Source: Clostridia bacterium
GTDB lineage: Bacteria; Bacillota; Clostridia; Peptostreptococcales; Anaerovoracaceae
Direction: 5' to 3'
DNA: 42,635 nucleotides
Assembly: GCA_030537495.1 (NCBI GenBank)
Contig: JAUNMH010000008.1
Span: 1-42,635, forward strand
The translations under genes were made by a program, and so were the position numbers. This document shows, in pieces, positions 6,336 through 12,403 of the stretch (the first letter of the stretch is position 1; the number at the start of each line of letters is the position of its first letter). Under the pieces are notes generated by a model. The model was not told where the DNA came from. It saw nothing but the letters and a program-made list of their open reading frames with translations, and did no database searches.

Positions 6336-6359
6336 CTGGCGGAGGACATGGGACTCGAA
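6336..6359. repeat. attR: right 24-bp attachment repeat inside tRNA-Ser
   Basis: Identical to 327-350. It forms the 3' end of the intact tRNA-Ser gene including CCA, so the phage attachment site supplied or restored the tRNA end on integration. Confidence 0.9.
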
Positions 6360-6424
6360 CCCACGGGGCTGTTACACCTTACTTGATTTCCAATCAAGCT
6401 CCTTAGCCACTCGGTCAATCCTCC
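6337..6424 (-). tRNA. tRNA-Ser (anticodon GGA)
   Basis: Minus-strand cloverleaf. Acceptor stem GGAGGAT pairs with GTCCTCC (one G-U), followed by discriminator G and an encoded CCA. The anticodon stem CTTGA/TCAAG encloses loop TTGGAAA with anticodon GGA, reading serine UCC/UCU codons. The long variable region and a standard TTCGAGT T-loop fit a class II serine tRNA. Its 3' end is the prophage integration site. Confidence 0.93.
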
Positions 6425-6436
6425 AAGCACCATTAC

Positions 6437-6466
6437 AATATACCATATAGAGAAGGGGCGTGTCAA
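6437..6466 (-). promoter_or_regulatory. Promoter of tRNA-Ser
   Basis: Minus-strand TTGACA (6461-6466), 18-bp spacer, TATATT (6437-6442), about 12 bp before the tRNA 5' end. Confidence 0.75.
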
Positions 6467-6469
6467 GAA

Positions 6470-7022
6470 AAAAATGAAGAAGAATTATAGATAGGGCAGG
6501 CCGGAATTTAATTTCAAAAATCCGGACAGTGTGGCAGCACCGACAAGTGGACATTATAAGAGAAAGATGTGCAAAAGAACGTGCAAGAAATTACACAGGA
6601 TATTTATATCTAAACATAAAGGAGACTTGCGCCAAATGAAGGATTTTTAGAGAAAAGGTGCGGATTTTTTACGCGATTCCAAGAAAACTAAGGATTGGGT
6701 GCAAGTTAGAACAAACTAGCTTAAAGAAACTGTTCCAAAAATGTAAGAAACATGCATCAAAGTAGATATATGTATATAATTTATGACCTAATTCCAGGTT
6801 TCACCTTATCGTATTGTAATTAGTTATCGCTAACACCGCACCCTTTGATTCAAATTTTGCAAATCATGCAAGAATCCCGCACCCGATTGAGCAAAAAAAT
6901 GAAATCGCGTAACTTTCTTGCACTCAAACCCTTAGGACATATAAAACATGCCAAATCTGGCACGCCATGCAAATTTTACCAGAAAGGGTGCAGCCTTGCC
7001 TTGAATCATCAATATATAATAT
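6470..7022. other. Gene-free stretch with dispersed inverted repeats
   Basis: No open frame here has a ribosome site or protein-like content. A motif of the form GGGTGCR(A/G)G recurs on both strands (for example near 6657, 6697, 6836, 6878, 6988). Two 10-bp inverted pairs stand out: GTGCAAGAAA (6581-6590) with TTTCTTGCAC (6914-6923), and TTACGCGATT (6669-6678) with AATCGCGTAA (6903-6912). It could be a decayed mobile repeat or a structured RNA. Confidence 0.35.
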
Positions 7023-7125
7023 GCCCCCACGGCCGAGCAGCGCCCGGCCCGCAAGCCCCGCACAGCACGGCACTCAGCAGCCAACCCCGCACGGCTGCCA
7101 ACCAAGGCCGGGCCGCCGCGCCACG
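7023..7125. other. GC-rich structured island
   Basis: About 100 bp that is overwhelmingly G+C inside AT-rich DNA. GCCCGGCC (7042-7049) pairs with GGCCGGGC (7106-7113), and inside them GCAGCC pairs with GGCTGC (about 7077-7096). The phrase CCCCGCAC occurs twice. It abuts the tRNA-Glu terminator. No protein is apparent. It resembles a foreign repeat element or a structured RNA. Confidence 0.4.
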
Positions 7126-7153
7126 AAAAAAGCACTTCGCAATGCGAAGTGCT
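7126..7153 (-). terminator. Terminator of tRNA-Glu
   Basis: Perfect 10-bp stem AGCACTTCGC/GCGAAGTGCT with a 3-nt loop, followed on the minus strand by a U-tract (7126-7130 region). Confidence 0.85.
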
Positions 7154-7162
7154 TCATATAAT

Positions 7163-7237
7163 TGGTATCGCCTAGGGGAGTCGAACCCCTGATTCAGCCG
7201 TGAGAGGGCTACGTCTTGACCACTTGACCAAGGCGAC
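7163..7237 (-). tRNA. tRNA-Glu (anticodon CTC)
   Basis: Minus-strand cloverleaf. Acceptor GTCGCCT pairs with AGGCGAT (G-U at the first pair), followed by discriminator A and encoded CCA. The anticodon loop CTCTCAC carries anticodon CTC, reading GAG. The T-arm AGGGG-TTCGACT-CCCCT is regular. Promoter and terminator flank it. Confidence 0.92.
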
Positions 7238-7276
7238 ATATTTAATTCGAGATTTTATTGAAATCTCACAAGGGAT

Positions 7277-7305
7277 ATTATATACTGTTAATAAAGTTTT
7301 GTCTA
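7277..7305 (-). promoter_or_regulatory. Promoter of tRNA-Glu
   Basis: Minus-strand TAGACA (7300-7305), 17-bp spacer, perfect TATAAT (7277-7282). The short leader contains a GAGATTT/AAATCTC hairpin before the tRNA. Confidence 0.78.
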
Positions 7306-7380
7306 GAAGTATTTTTCGAAAAAGTTAAAATGAGTTTTCGAAGATAATCCAAGACAAATCCTTTGAAAGGAGATATACCC

Positions 7381-8856
7381 ATGGAAAATTTTAGAAGTAC
7401 ACGTGGTAGTGAGAGAACACTTAGAGGAGCACAGGCCGTAATTCAGGGCATTGCTGAGGATAAAGGCTTGTATGTTCCTGCACAGTTTCCGAAACTGCCT
7501 TGCAGCATAGAGGAATTGACAGGAAAGACATATCAGGAAATTGCAAAGATTGTAATCGGTGCCTTTTTTAATGATTTTACAGAAGAAGAAATGGCTCATT
7601 GCGTAGATAACGCATATGATAGCAAATTTGAAGCAAAGGAAATTGCTCCAATAGTAAAAGCTGGAGATGCATATTTCCTAGAACTTTATCATGGAAAGAC
7701 TGCGGCTTTTAAAGATATGGCACTTTCAATTTTGCCATATCTGCTTACAACTTCACTAAAGAAGGAAAAAGAAGATAAGAAGATCTGTATTCTTACAGCT
7801 ACATCAGGAGATACAGGAAAGGCTGCCTTAGAAGGTTTTGCCAATGTAGAAGGAACAGAAATCATTGTATTCTATCCTAATAAGGGTGTAAGTACTGTGC
7901 AGGAAAGACAGATGGTTACTCAGGAAGGTGACAATACTCATGTTTTTGCAATTGAAGGAAACTTCGATGATGCACAGACAGGCGTAAAGAAGATTTTTAA
8001 TAATGATGCACTGGCTGAGAGACTTGCCGCAAAAGGAGTTAAGCTTTCATCTGCAAATTCTATAAATATAGGAAGACTTGTACCACAGGTTGCGTACTAT
8101 GTTTATAGCTATGTGAAGCTAGTAGAAGAAGGCGCAATTAAGATGGGTGACAAGATTAATATCGTTGTGCCAACAGGAAACTTTGGTAACATTCTTGCGG
8201 GATATTACGCAAAGCAACTTGGCGTGCAGGTAAATAAGTTTATTTGCGCATCCAACGAGAATAAGGTTTTGACTGACTTTATAAATACAGGTGTGTATGA
8301 CATCAGAAGAGATTTCTATCTGACAAACTCACCATCAATGGATATTTTGATTTCAAGTAACTTGGAGAGACTGCTTTATCATCTGTCAGACGGAAATGGA
8401 GCAGAAGTTAAGGAACTTATGGACAAGCTGGAATCAGAAAAAATCTATAGCGTAAGTGAACATATAAAGGAAGGACTTAAGGACTTCTATGGTGGATATG
8501 CGGACCAGAAGGCTACTAATGAGACTATTGGACGCATGTACAAGGAAAATGGATACCTTATGGACACACACACTGCAGTTGCATATAAAGTATATGAGGA
8601 TTACAGAGAGGCAACAGGAGACGAAACTGTTACAGTAATCGCATCAACAGCAAGTGCATATAAGTTTGCAGAAAGCGTTGCGGCAGCAATTGGAGTTCCA
8701 GCAGAAGAAGACTGCTTCAAGCTTCTGGAAAAACTTGAAGAAACAACAGGTGTAAGCATTCCGAAGGGTCTGCAGAATTTAGATAAAAAAGAAATTAGAC
8801 ACAAGGGAGTAATTGAAGTGGCGGATATGCCGACTACAGTTGAAGATCTCCTGTAA
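7381..8856 (+). CDS. thrC: Threonine synthase
   Basis: A 491-residue PLP enzyme that converts O-phosphohomoserine to threonine and phosphate. The N-terminus (YRSTRG-like FRSTRGS, then a GLYVP motif) and the PLP lysine motif HGKTAAFKDMA (Lys111) are those of threonine synthase. SGDTGKAALEGF and PTGNFGN bind the cofactor phosphate and substrate. Length fits the longer bacterial/fungal type. The ATG at 7381 follows AAGGAGATATACCC; a TTG six codons earlier would include the ribosome site itself and is rejected. The gene stands alone, between the divergent tRNA-Glu promoter and a terminator at 8870-8914. No T-box leader is visible in the short upstream gap. Confidence 0.95.
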   Translation: MENFRSTRGSERTLRGAQAVIQGIAEDKGLYVPAQFPKLPCSIEELTGKTYQEIAKIVIGAFFNDFTEEEMAHCVDNAYDSKFEAKEIAPIVKAGDAYFLELYHGKTAAFKDMALSILPYLLTTSLKKEKEDKKICILTATSGDTGKAALEGFANVEGTEIIVFYPNKGVSTVQERQMVTQEGDNTHVFAIEGNFDDAQTGVKKIFNNDALAERLAAKGVKLSSANSINIGRLVPQVAYYVYSYVKLVEEGAIKMGDKINIVVPTGNFGNILAGYYAKQLGVQVNKFICASNENKVLTDFINTGVYDIRRDFYLTNSPSMDILISSNLERLLYHLSDGNGAEVKELMDKLESEKIYSVSEHIKEGLKDFYGGYADQKATNETIGRMYKENGYLMDTHTAVAYKVYEDYREATGDETVTVIASTASAYKFAESVAAAIGVPAEEDCFKLLEKLEETTGVSIPKGLQNLDKKEIRHKGVIEVADMPTTVEDLL

Positions 8857-8869
8857 TTAAGAGTGCGAA

Positions 8870-8914
8870 GGCGCGTGTATTTTAATGGGAGTTTTGAAAT
8901 ATGTGCGCCTTTTT
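8870..8914 (+). terminator. Terminator after thrC
   Basis: GGCGCGTGTATTT (8870-8882 region) pairs with AAATATGTGCGCC (8897-8909) over 13 positions including three G-U pairs, then TTTTT. Confidence 0.75.
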
Positions 8915-8986
8915 ACATAAAGTACTTTCAAAAAAACAATTCATCAAAACCCACAGAGAACGCCCAAATTACAACGCTTGTAGAGC

Positions 8987-9004
8987 TTGTTAGAAAGTTA
9001 ACAT
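8987..9004. promoter_or_regulatory. Rex-type redox operator upstream of the hydrogenase operon
   Basis: TTGTTAG-AAAG-TTAACAT matches the known Rex consensus TTGTTAA-N4-TTAACAA at 12 of 14 fixed positions. It lies about 20 bp upstream of the -35 of the hydrogenase promoter. Rex senses the NADH/NAD+ ratio and is known to control fermentation and hydrogenase genes in Clostridia. A further half-site TTGTTAA lies at 9120-9126 in the leader. Confidence 0.6.
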
Positions 9005-9024
9005 CTTTTGAGTTCTCTAGGTTG

Positions 9025-9053
9025 TTGCAATGTTTTTTTGAAAGTGGTATTAT
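9025..9053 (+). promoter_or_regulatory. Promoter of the hydrogenase operon
   Basis: TTGCAA (9025-9030), 17-bp spacer, TATTAT (9048-9053), about 90 bp before the first gene. Confidence 0.7.
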
Positions 9054-9144
9054 TACAGTAAATGTAAAAACGACACTAGTTTTTGATACAATCCAGTAAG
9101 AAATTCACTAGATGAGGGATTGTTAATCATAAGGAGGTAATGTT

Positions 9145-9636
9145 GTGGAGAATAAGGCGAAGTTCCCTTTTAACGGAACAAAAGAGCAGGAAAAAGAGCT
9201 GCGTCAGGTTATCGCTGAAATGAAAGATGAGAAGGGCGCTTTGATGCCAATTATGCAGAAAGCACAGGAAATATATGGATACCTTCCATACGAAGTTCAG
9301 AAAATCATTTCAGATGATATGCAGGTTCCTATGGAAAAAATTTATGGCGTAGCAACATTCTATTCGATGTTCAATTTAGAACCAAAAGGAAGAAACCAGA
9401 TTTCAGTATGTCTTGGAACTGCATGCTATGTAAAGGGTTCCGGATTGATTTATGAAAAACTTAAGCAGAAACTGGGCATCGATAGCGGCCAGTGTACAGA
9501 GGATGGAAAGTACTCATTGGATGCATGTAGATGCGTCGGTGCATGTGGTTTGGCACCGGTTATGATCGTTAACGGAGACGTGTACGGTAAGGTTACAGTC
9601 GATGATATCGACGGAATTCTAGAAAGATACGAATAA
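9145..9636 (+). CDS. hndA: Hydrogenase NuoE-like [2Fe-2S] subunit
   Basis: A 163-residue thioredoxin-like ferredoxin subunit of an NAD-linked [FeFe]-hydrogenase, called HndA or HydC in different systems. The C-terminal half carries the four [2Fe-2S] ligands in the NuoE arrangement: Cys89 and Cys94 (CLGTAC), Cys130 and Cys134 (CVGAC). The helical N-terminal domain holds the typical GYLPYEVQ and YGVATFYSMF segments. The GTG start at 9145 sits 7 nt after AAGGAGG. It passes electrons between the NADH/FMN subunit and the other Fe-S clusters in the cytoplasmic complex. It is first in an operon with all the partner subunits. Confidence 0.93.
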   Translation: MENKAKFPFNGTKEQEKELRQVIAEMKDEKGALMPIMQKAQEIYGYLPYEVQKIISDDMQVPMEKIYGVATFYSMFNLEPKGRNQISVCLGTACYVKGSGLIYEKLKQKLGIDSGQCTEDGKYSLDACRCVGACGLAPVMIVNGDVYGKVTVDDIDGILERYE

Positions 9637-9638
9637 TA

Positions 9639-10190
9639 ATGTTACCGGAAATTTCACTCAACATATTGGATATAAGCCAAAACTCAATTAAGGCAGGTGC
9701 CAAGCTTATTGAAATTCTAGTAGAAATAGATAGAGCTAAGGAGACACTGCTGTTTGAGATTAGAGACAATGGATGCGGAATGAATGAAGAACAGGTGACC
9801 AATGTAGTAGACCCATTCTTTACATCCAGAACCACGAGAAAGGTGGGACTGGGAATTCCTTTCCTGAAACAGGCCGCAGAAGGAACGGGAGGAGAGTTTA
9901 GTATTCAGTCAAAGGTCGGCGTTGGAACGACCGTAAGTGCTTTGTTTCATACTGATAATATAGACTGTATGCCGCTGGGGGATATAACAGAGACTATCTG
10001 GAGTATTGTTACGATGAATGATAATTTGGATTTCGTTTATACCTACCGATGCGACGGAAAAGAGTTTCAATTAGATACTAGAGAGATTAGAAACATTGTA
10101 GGTGATATATCGTTTTCAGTGCCTGAAGTCAGCAGCTTTATAAAGGATTTTTTGAAAGAAAACAAGCAATGTGTTGACAAAGTAGAGTAA
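9639..10190 (+). CDS. GHKL ATPase-domain protein inside the hydrogenase operon
   Basis: A 183-residue stand-alone histidine-kinase-type ATP-binding (GHKL) domain. The N-box is LNILDISQNS (about 7-16), the G1 box is DNGCGM and the G2-like box is TRKVGLGIPFLK. There is no dimerisation/phospho-acceptor domain, no membrane span and no receiver partner nearby, so it is not a normal sensor kinase. The remaining 90 residues form an unrecognised domain. It starts 2 nt after the stop of the NuoE-like gene and has little ribosome site of its own, so it is translationally coupled. Similar ATPase genes occur in other clostridial and thermotogal hydrogenase operons (family memory), but their job is unclear. 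Confidence 0.82.
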   Translation: MLPEISLNILDISQNSIKAGAKLIEILVEIDRAKETLLFEIRDNGCGMNEEQVTNVVDPFFTSRTTRKVGLGIPFLKQAAEGTGGEFSIQSKVGVGTTVSALFHTDNIDCMPLGDITETIWSIVTMNDNLDFVYTYRCDGKEFQLDTREIRNIVGDISFSVPEVSSFIKDFLKENKQCVDKVE

Positions 10191-10212
10191 GGAAGAAAAT
10201 CGGAGGAAGTAT

Positions 10213-10584
10213 ATGAAATCACTTGAAGAATTGAGAGAGATAAAAGAAAAGATGCAGGGACAGATTGGCGTACGTGCTGACAGTTCCAACGACACACGTG
10301 TAGTTGTAGGTATGGCAACATGCGGTATTGCAAGTGGCGCAAGACCTGTACTTAACACACTTGTAGAAGAAGTAAATAAGGAAAAACTTGAACATGTAAC
10401 TGTTTCTCAGACTGGATGCATTGGATTATGCCAGTTTGAACCAATCGTAGAGGTTTTCGAACCTGGAAAAGAAAAGGTTACATATGTAAAAATGAATCCA
10501 GAAAAGGCTGCAATCGTAGTAGAGCAGCATCTTAAGGGCGGCAAACCGGTAGCAGAATACATGCTTGACGCCGAATATCGCTAA
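10213..10584 (+). CDS. hndB: Hydrogenase HndB-like thioredoxin-fold [2Fe-2S] protein
   Basis: 123 residues of the (2Fe-2S) ferredoxin/thioredoxin-like family. Cysteines lie in VVGMATCGIASGAR and in TGCIGLCQFEP; the latter is the CxxxC half of a [2Fe-2S] site. The family accompanies NADP- or NAD-linked [FeFe]-hydrogenases as HndB and is thought to be a small electron-transfer or assembly subunit. A GGAGG site precedes the ATG by 6 nt. It lies between the ATPase-domain gene and the NADH-binding subunit in one operon. Confidence 0.88.
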   Translation: MKSLEELREIKEKMQGQIGVRADSSNDTRVVVGMATCGIASGARPVLNTLVEEVNKEKLEHVTVSQTGCIGLCQFEPIVEVFEPGKEKVTYVKMNPEKAAIVVEQHLKGGKPVAEYMLDAEYR

Positions 10585-10598
10585 AGGGAGGTTTTTAA

Positions 10599-12389
10599 AT
10601 GTATCGTGCACATGTACTGGTTTGTGGAGGTACAGGCTGTAACTCAGGTGGCAGCAAGAAAATCATCAGCAAACTAAGAGAAGAAATTGAAAAGAATGAC
10701 CTTAATGATGAAGTTTGTGTAGTTGAAACAGGATGTCATGGGTTATGTGCTCAGGGACCTATTGTAGTTGTATATCCTGATGCTGTAAGCTACGCAAAGG
10801 TTACTGTCGATGATGTACCAGAAATCGTTGAAGAGCACCTGCTTAAAGGCAGAGTTGTGGAACGCCTGGTTTACAAAGAAGAGAGTATGGACAGCAGAAT
10901 TACATCACTTAATGATACAGCATTCTACAGAAAACAGAAGAGAATTGCGCTTAGAAACTGTGGTGTAATTGACCCTGAGTCAATTGATGAATATATCGGA
11001 ACTGATGGATATGAAGCTCTAGGTAAGGTTCTTACTGAAATGACTCCTGATGAAGTAATTCAGGTAATCTTAGATAGCGGTCTGAGAGGTCGTGGAGGAG
11101 CAGGATTCCCTACAGGACTTAAGTGGAAGTTTGCTTCCGGAAATAGAGGAAACGTTCAGAAATATGTATGTTGTAATGCCGACGAAGGTGACCCAGGCGC
11201 ATTCATGGACAGATCAGTCCTTGAAGGTGACCCGCATGTAGTTCTTGAAGCTATGGCTATTGCTGGTTATGCAATTGGTGCTAACCAGGGTTATATTTAC
11301 GTTCGTGCAGAATATCCAATTGCAGTAGATCGTTTGAGAACTGCTATTAAGCAGGCTAGAGAGTATGGACTACTCGGAAAGGATATCTTTGGAACTGGTT
11401 TTGATTTCGATATCGACCTTAGATTGGGTGCAGGAGCCTTCGTATGTGGTGAAGAAACTGCACTGATGACTTCAATTGAAGGTAACAGAGGTGAACCTAG
11501 ACCAAGACCTCCATTCCCAGCAGTTAAGGGATTATTCCAGAGCCCAACCATTCTGAACAACGTCGAAACTTATGCAAACATTCCTAGAATTATCCTCAAT
11601 GGACCAGAATGGTTTGCTTCTATGGGTACTGAAAAGTCCAAGGGTACTAAGGTATTTGCTTTAGGTGGAAAGATTAATAACACTGGACTTGTTGAAATTC
11701 CAATGGGTACAACTTTACGTACTATTGTTGAAGAAATCGGCGGAGGAATTCCTGAAGGAAAGAAGTTTAAGGCTGCTCAGACAGGTGGGCCTTCTGGCGG
11801 ATGTATTCCAGCAGAACACTTCGATATTCCAATTGACTACGACAACCTGATTTCCATCGGTTCAATGATGGGTTCGGGTGGACTTATCGTAATGGACGAA
11901 GACAACTGTATGGTAGATATTGCTAAGTTCTTCCTTGAATTTACTGTTGATGAATCATGTGGTAAATGTACACCATGTCGTGTTGGTACTAAGAGAATGT
12001 ATGAAATTCTTGATAAGATTACCAAGGGACAGGGCACTATGGAAGATTTGGGTAAGCTAGAAGAACTAGCTTACTATATTAAGGATAACGCACTTTGTGG
12101 TCTGGGACAGACTGCTCCTAACCCAGTGCTTTCTACTCTACGTTATTTCAAGGACGAATACATTGCCCACGTTAAGGATAAGCGTTGCCCTGCAGGTGTA
12201 TGTAAGGATCTGCTTCAGTATATCATTGACCCTGACAAGTGCAGAGGATGTACTATGTGTGCAAGAACATGTCCAGCTAATGCTATTAGCGGAAAAGTTA
12301 AAGAGGTACATACAATTGATCCTGATAAGTGTATTAAGTGTGGTGCCTGCATGTCAAGCTGTGGCTTTGGTGCAATCTATAAGAAATAA
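10599..12389 (+). CDS. hndC: Hydrogenase NADH-binding flavoprotein subunit (NuoF-like)
   Basis: 596 residues in the layout of HndC/HydB. An N-terminal thioredoxin-like [2Fe-2S] domain (CGGTGCNSG, then TGCHGLCAQGP; about 1-90) precedes the NuoF core with the FMN/NADH-binding glycine loop GLRGRGGAGFPTGLKW and the GEETALMTSIEG segment. Next is the [4Fe-4S] site ESCGKCTPCRVGTKRM. A C-terminal 2x[4Fe-4S] ferredoxin domain closes it (CRGCTMCARTCP and CIKCGACMSSCG). It oxidises or reduces NAD(H) and is the site proposed for flavin-based electron bifurcation between NADH and ferredoxin in this family. An AAAGGGAGG site precedes the ATG. Confidence 0.95.
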   Translation: MYRAHVLVCGGTGCNSGGSKKIISKLREEIEKNDLNDEVCVVETGCHGLCAQGPIVVVYPDAVSYAKVTVDDVPEIVEEHLLKGRVVERLVYKEESMDSRITSLNDTAFYRKQKRIALRNCGVIDPESIDEYIGTDGYEALGKVLTEMTPDEVIQVILDSGLRGRGGAGFPTGLKWKFASGNRGNVQKYVCCNADEGDPGAFMDRSVLEGDPHVVLEAMAIAGYAIGANQGYIYVRAEYPIAVDRLRTAIKQAREYGLLGKDIFGTGFDFDIDLRLGAGAFVCGEETALMTSIEGNRGEPRPRPPFPAVKGLFQSPTILNNVETYANIPRIILNGPEWFASMGTEKSKGTKVFALGGKINNTGLVEIPMGTTLRTIVEEIGGGIPEGKKFKAAQTGGPSGGCIPAEHFDIPIDYDNLISIGSMMGSGGLIVMDEDNCMVDIAKFFLEFTVDESCGKCTPCRVGTKRMYEILDKITKGQGTMEDLGKLEELAYYIKDNALCGLGQTAPNPVLSTLRYFKDEYIAHVKDKRCPAGVCKDLLQYIIDPDKCRGCTMCARTCPANAISGKVKEVHTIDPDKCIKCGACMSSCGFGAIYKK

Positions 12390-12403
12390 TGGAGGAATGG
12401 ATA

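Larger units (their letters stand above)
327..6359 (-). mobile_element. Inovirus-type (filamentous phage) prophage integrated in tRNA-Ser
   Basis: About 6.03 kb bounded by identical 24-bp repeats, one of them inside the intact tRNA-Ser gene. Contents follow filamentous-phage order: small early genes, ssDNA-binding candidate, tiny membrane proteins, major coat, large adsorption-type protein, pVI-like protein, Zot/pI ATPase, HUH replication initiator, integrase, with a divergent XRE repressor. All structural and replication genes lie on the minus strand, as expected if that is the packaged strand. No secretin gene (pIV) is present, which fits a host without an outer membrane. No gene is visibly broken, so the element may be active. 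Confidence 0.88.

Noticed and set aside
327..6359. Integrative conjugative element or transposon instead of phage
   Set aside because: There is no relaxase, coupling protein or transposase; the Zot ATPase, HUH Rep and tiny coat-like genes fit a filamentous phage.
6845..7239. Several open frames across the GC-rich island and tRNA-Glu
   Set aside because: High GC removes stop codons by chance; they run through the tRNA and its terminator and have no ribosome sites.
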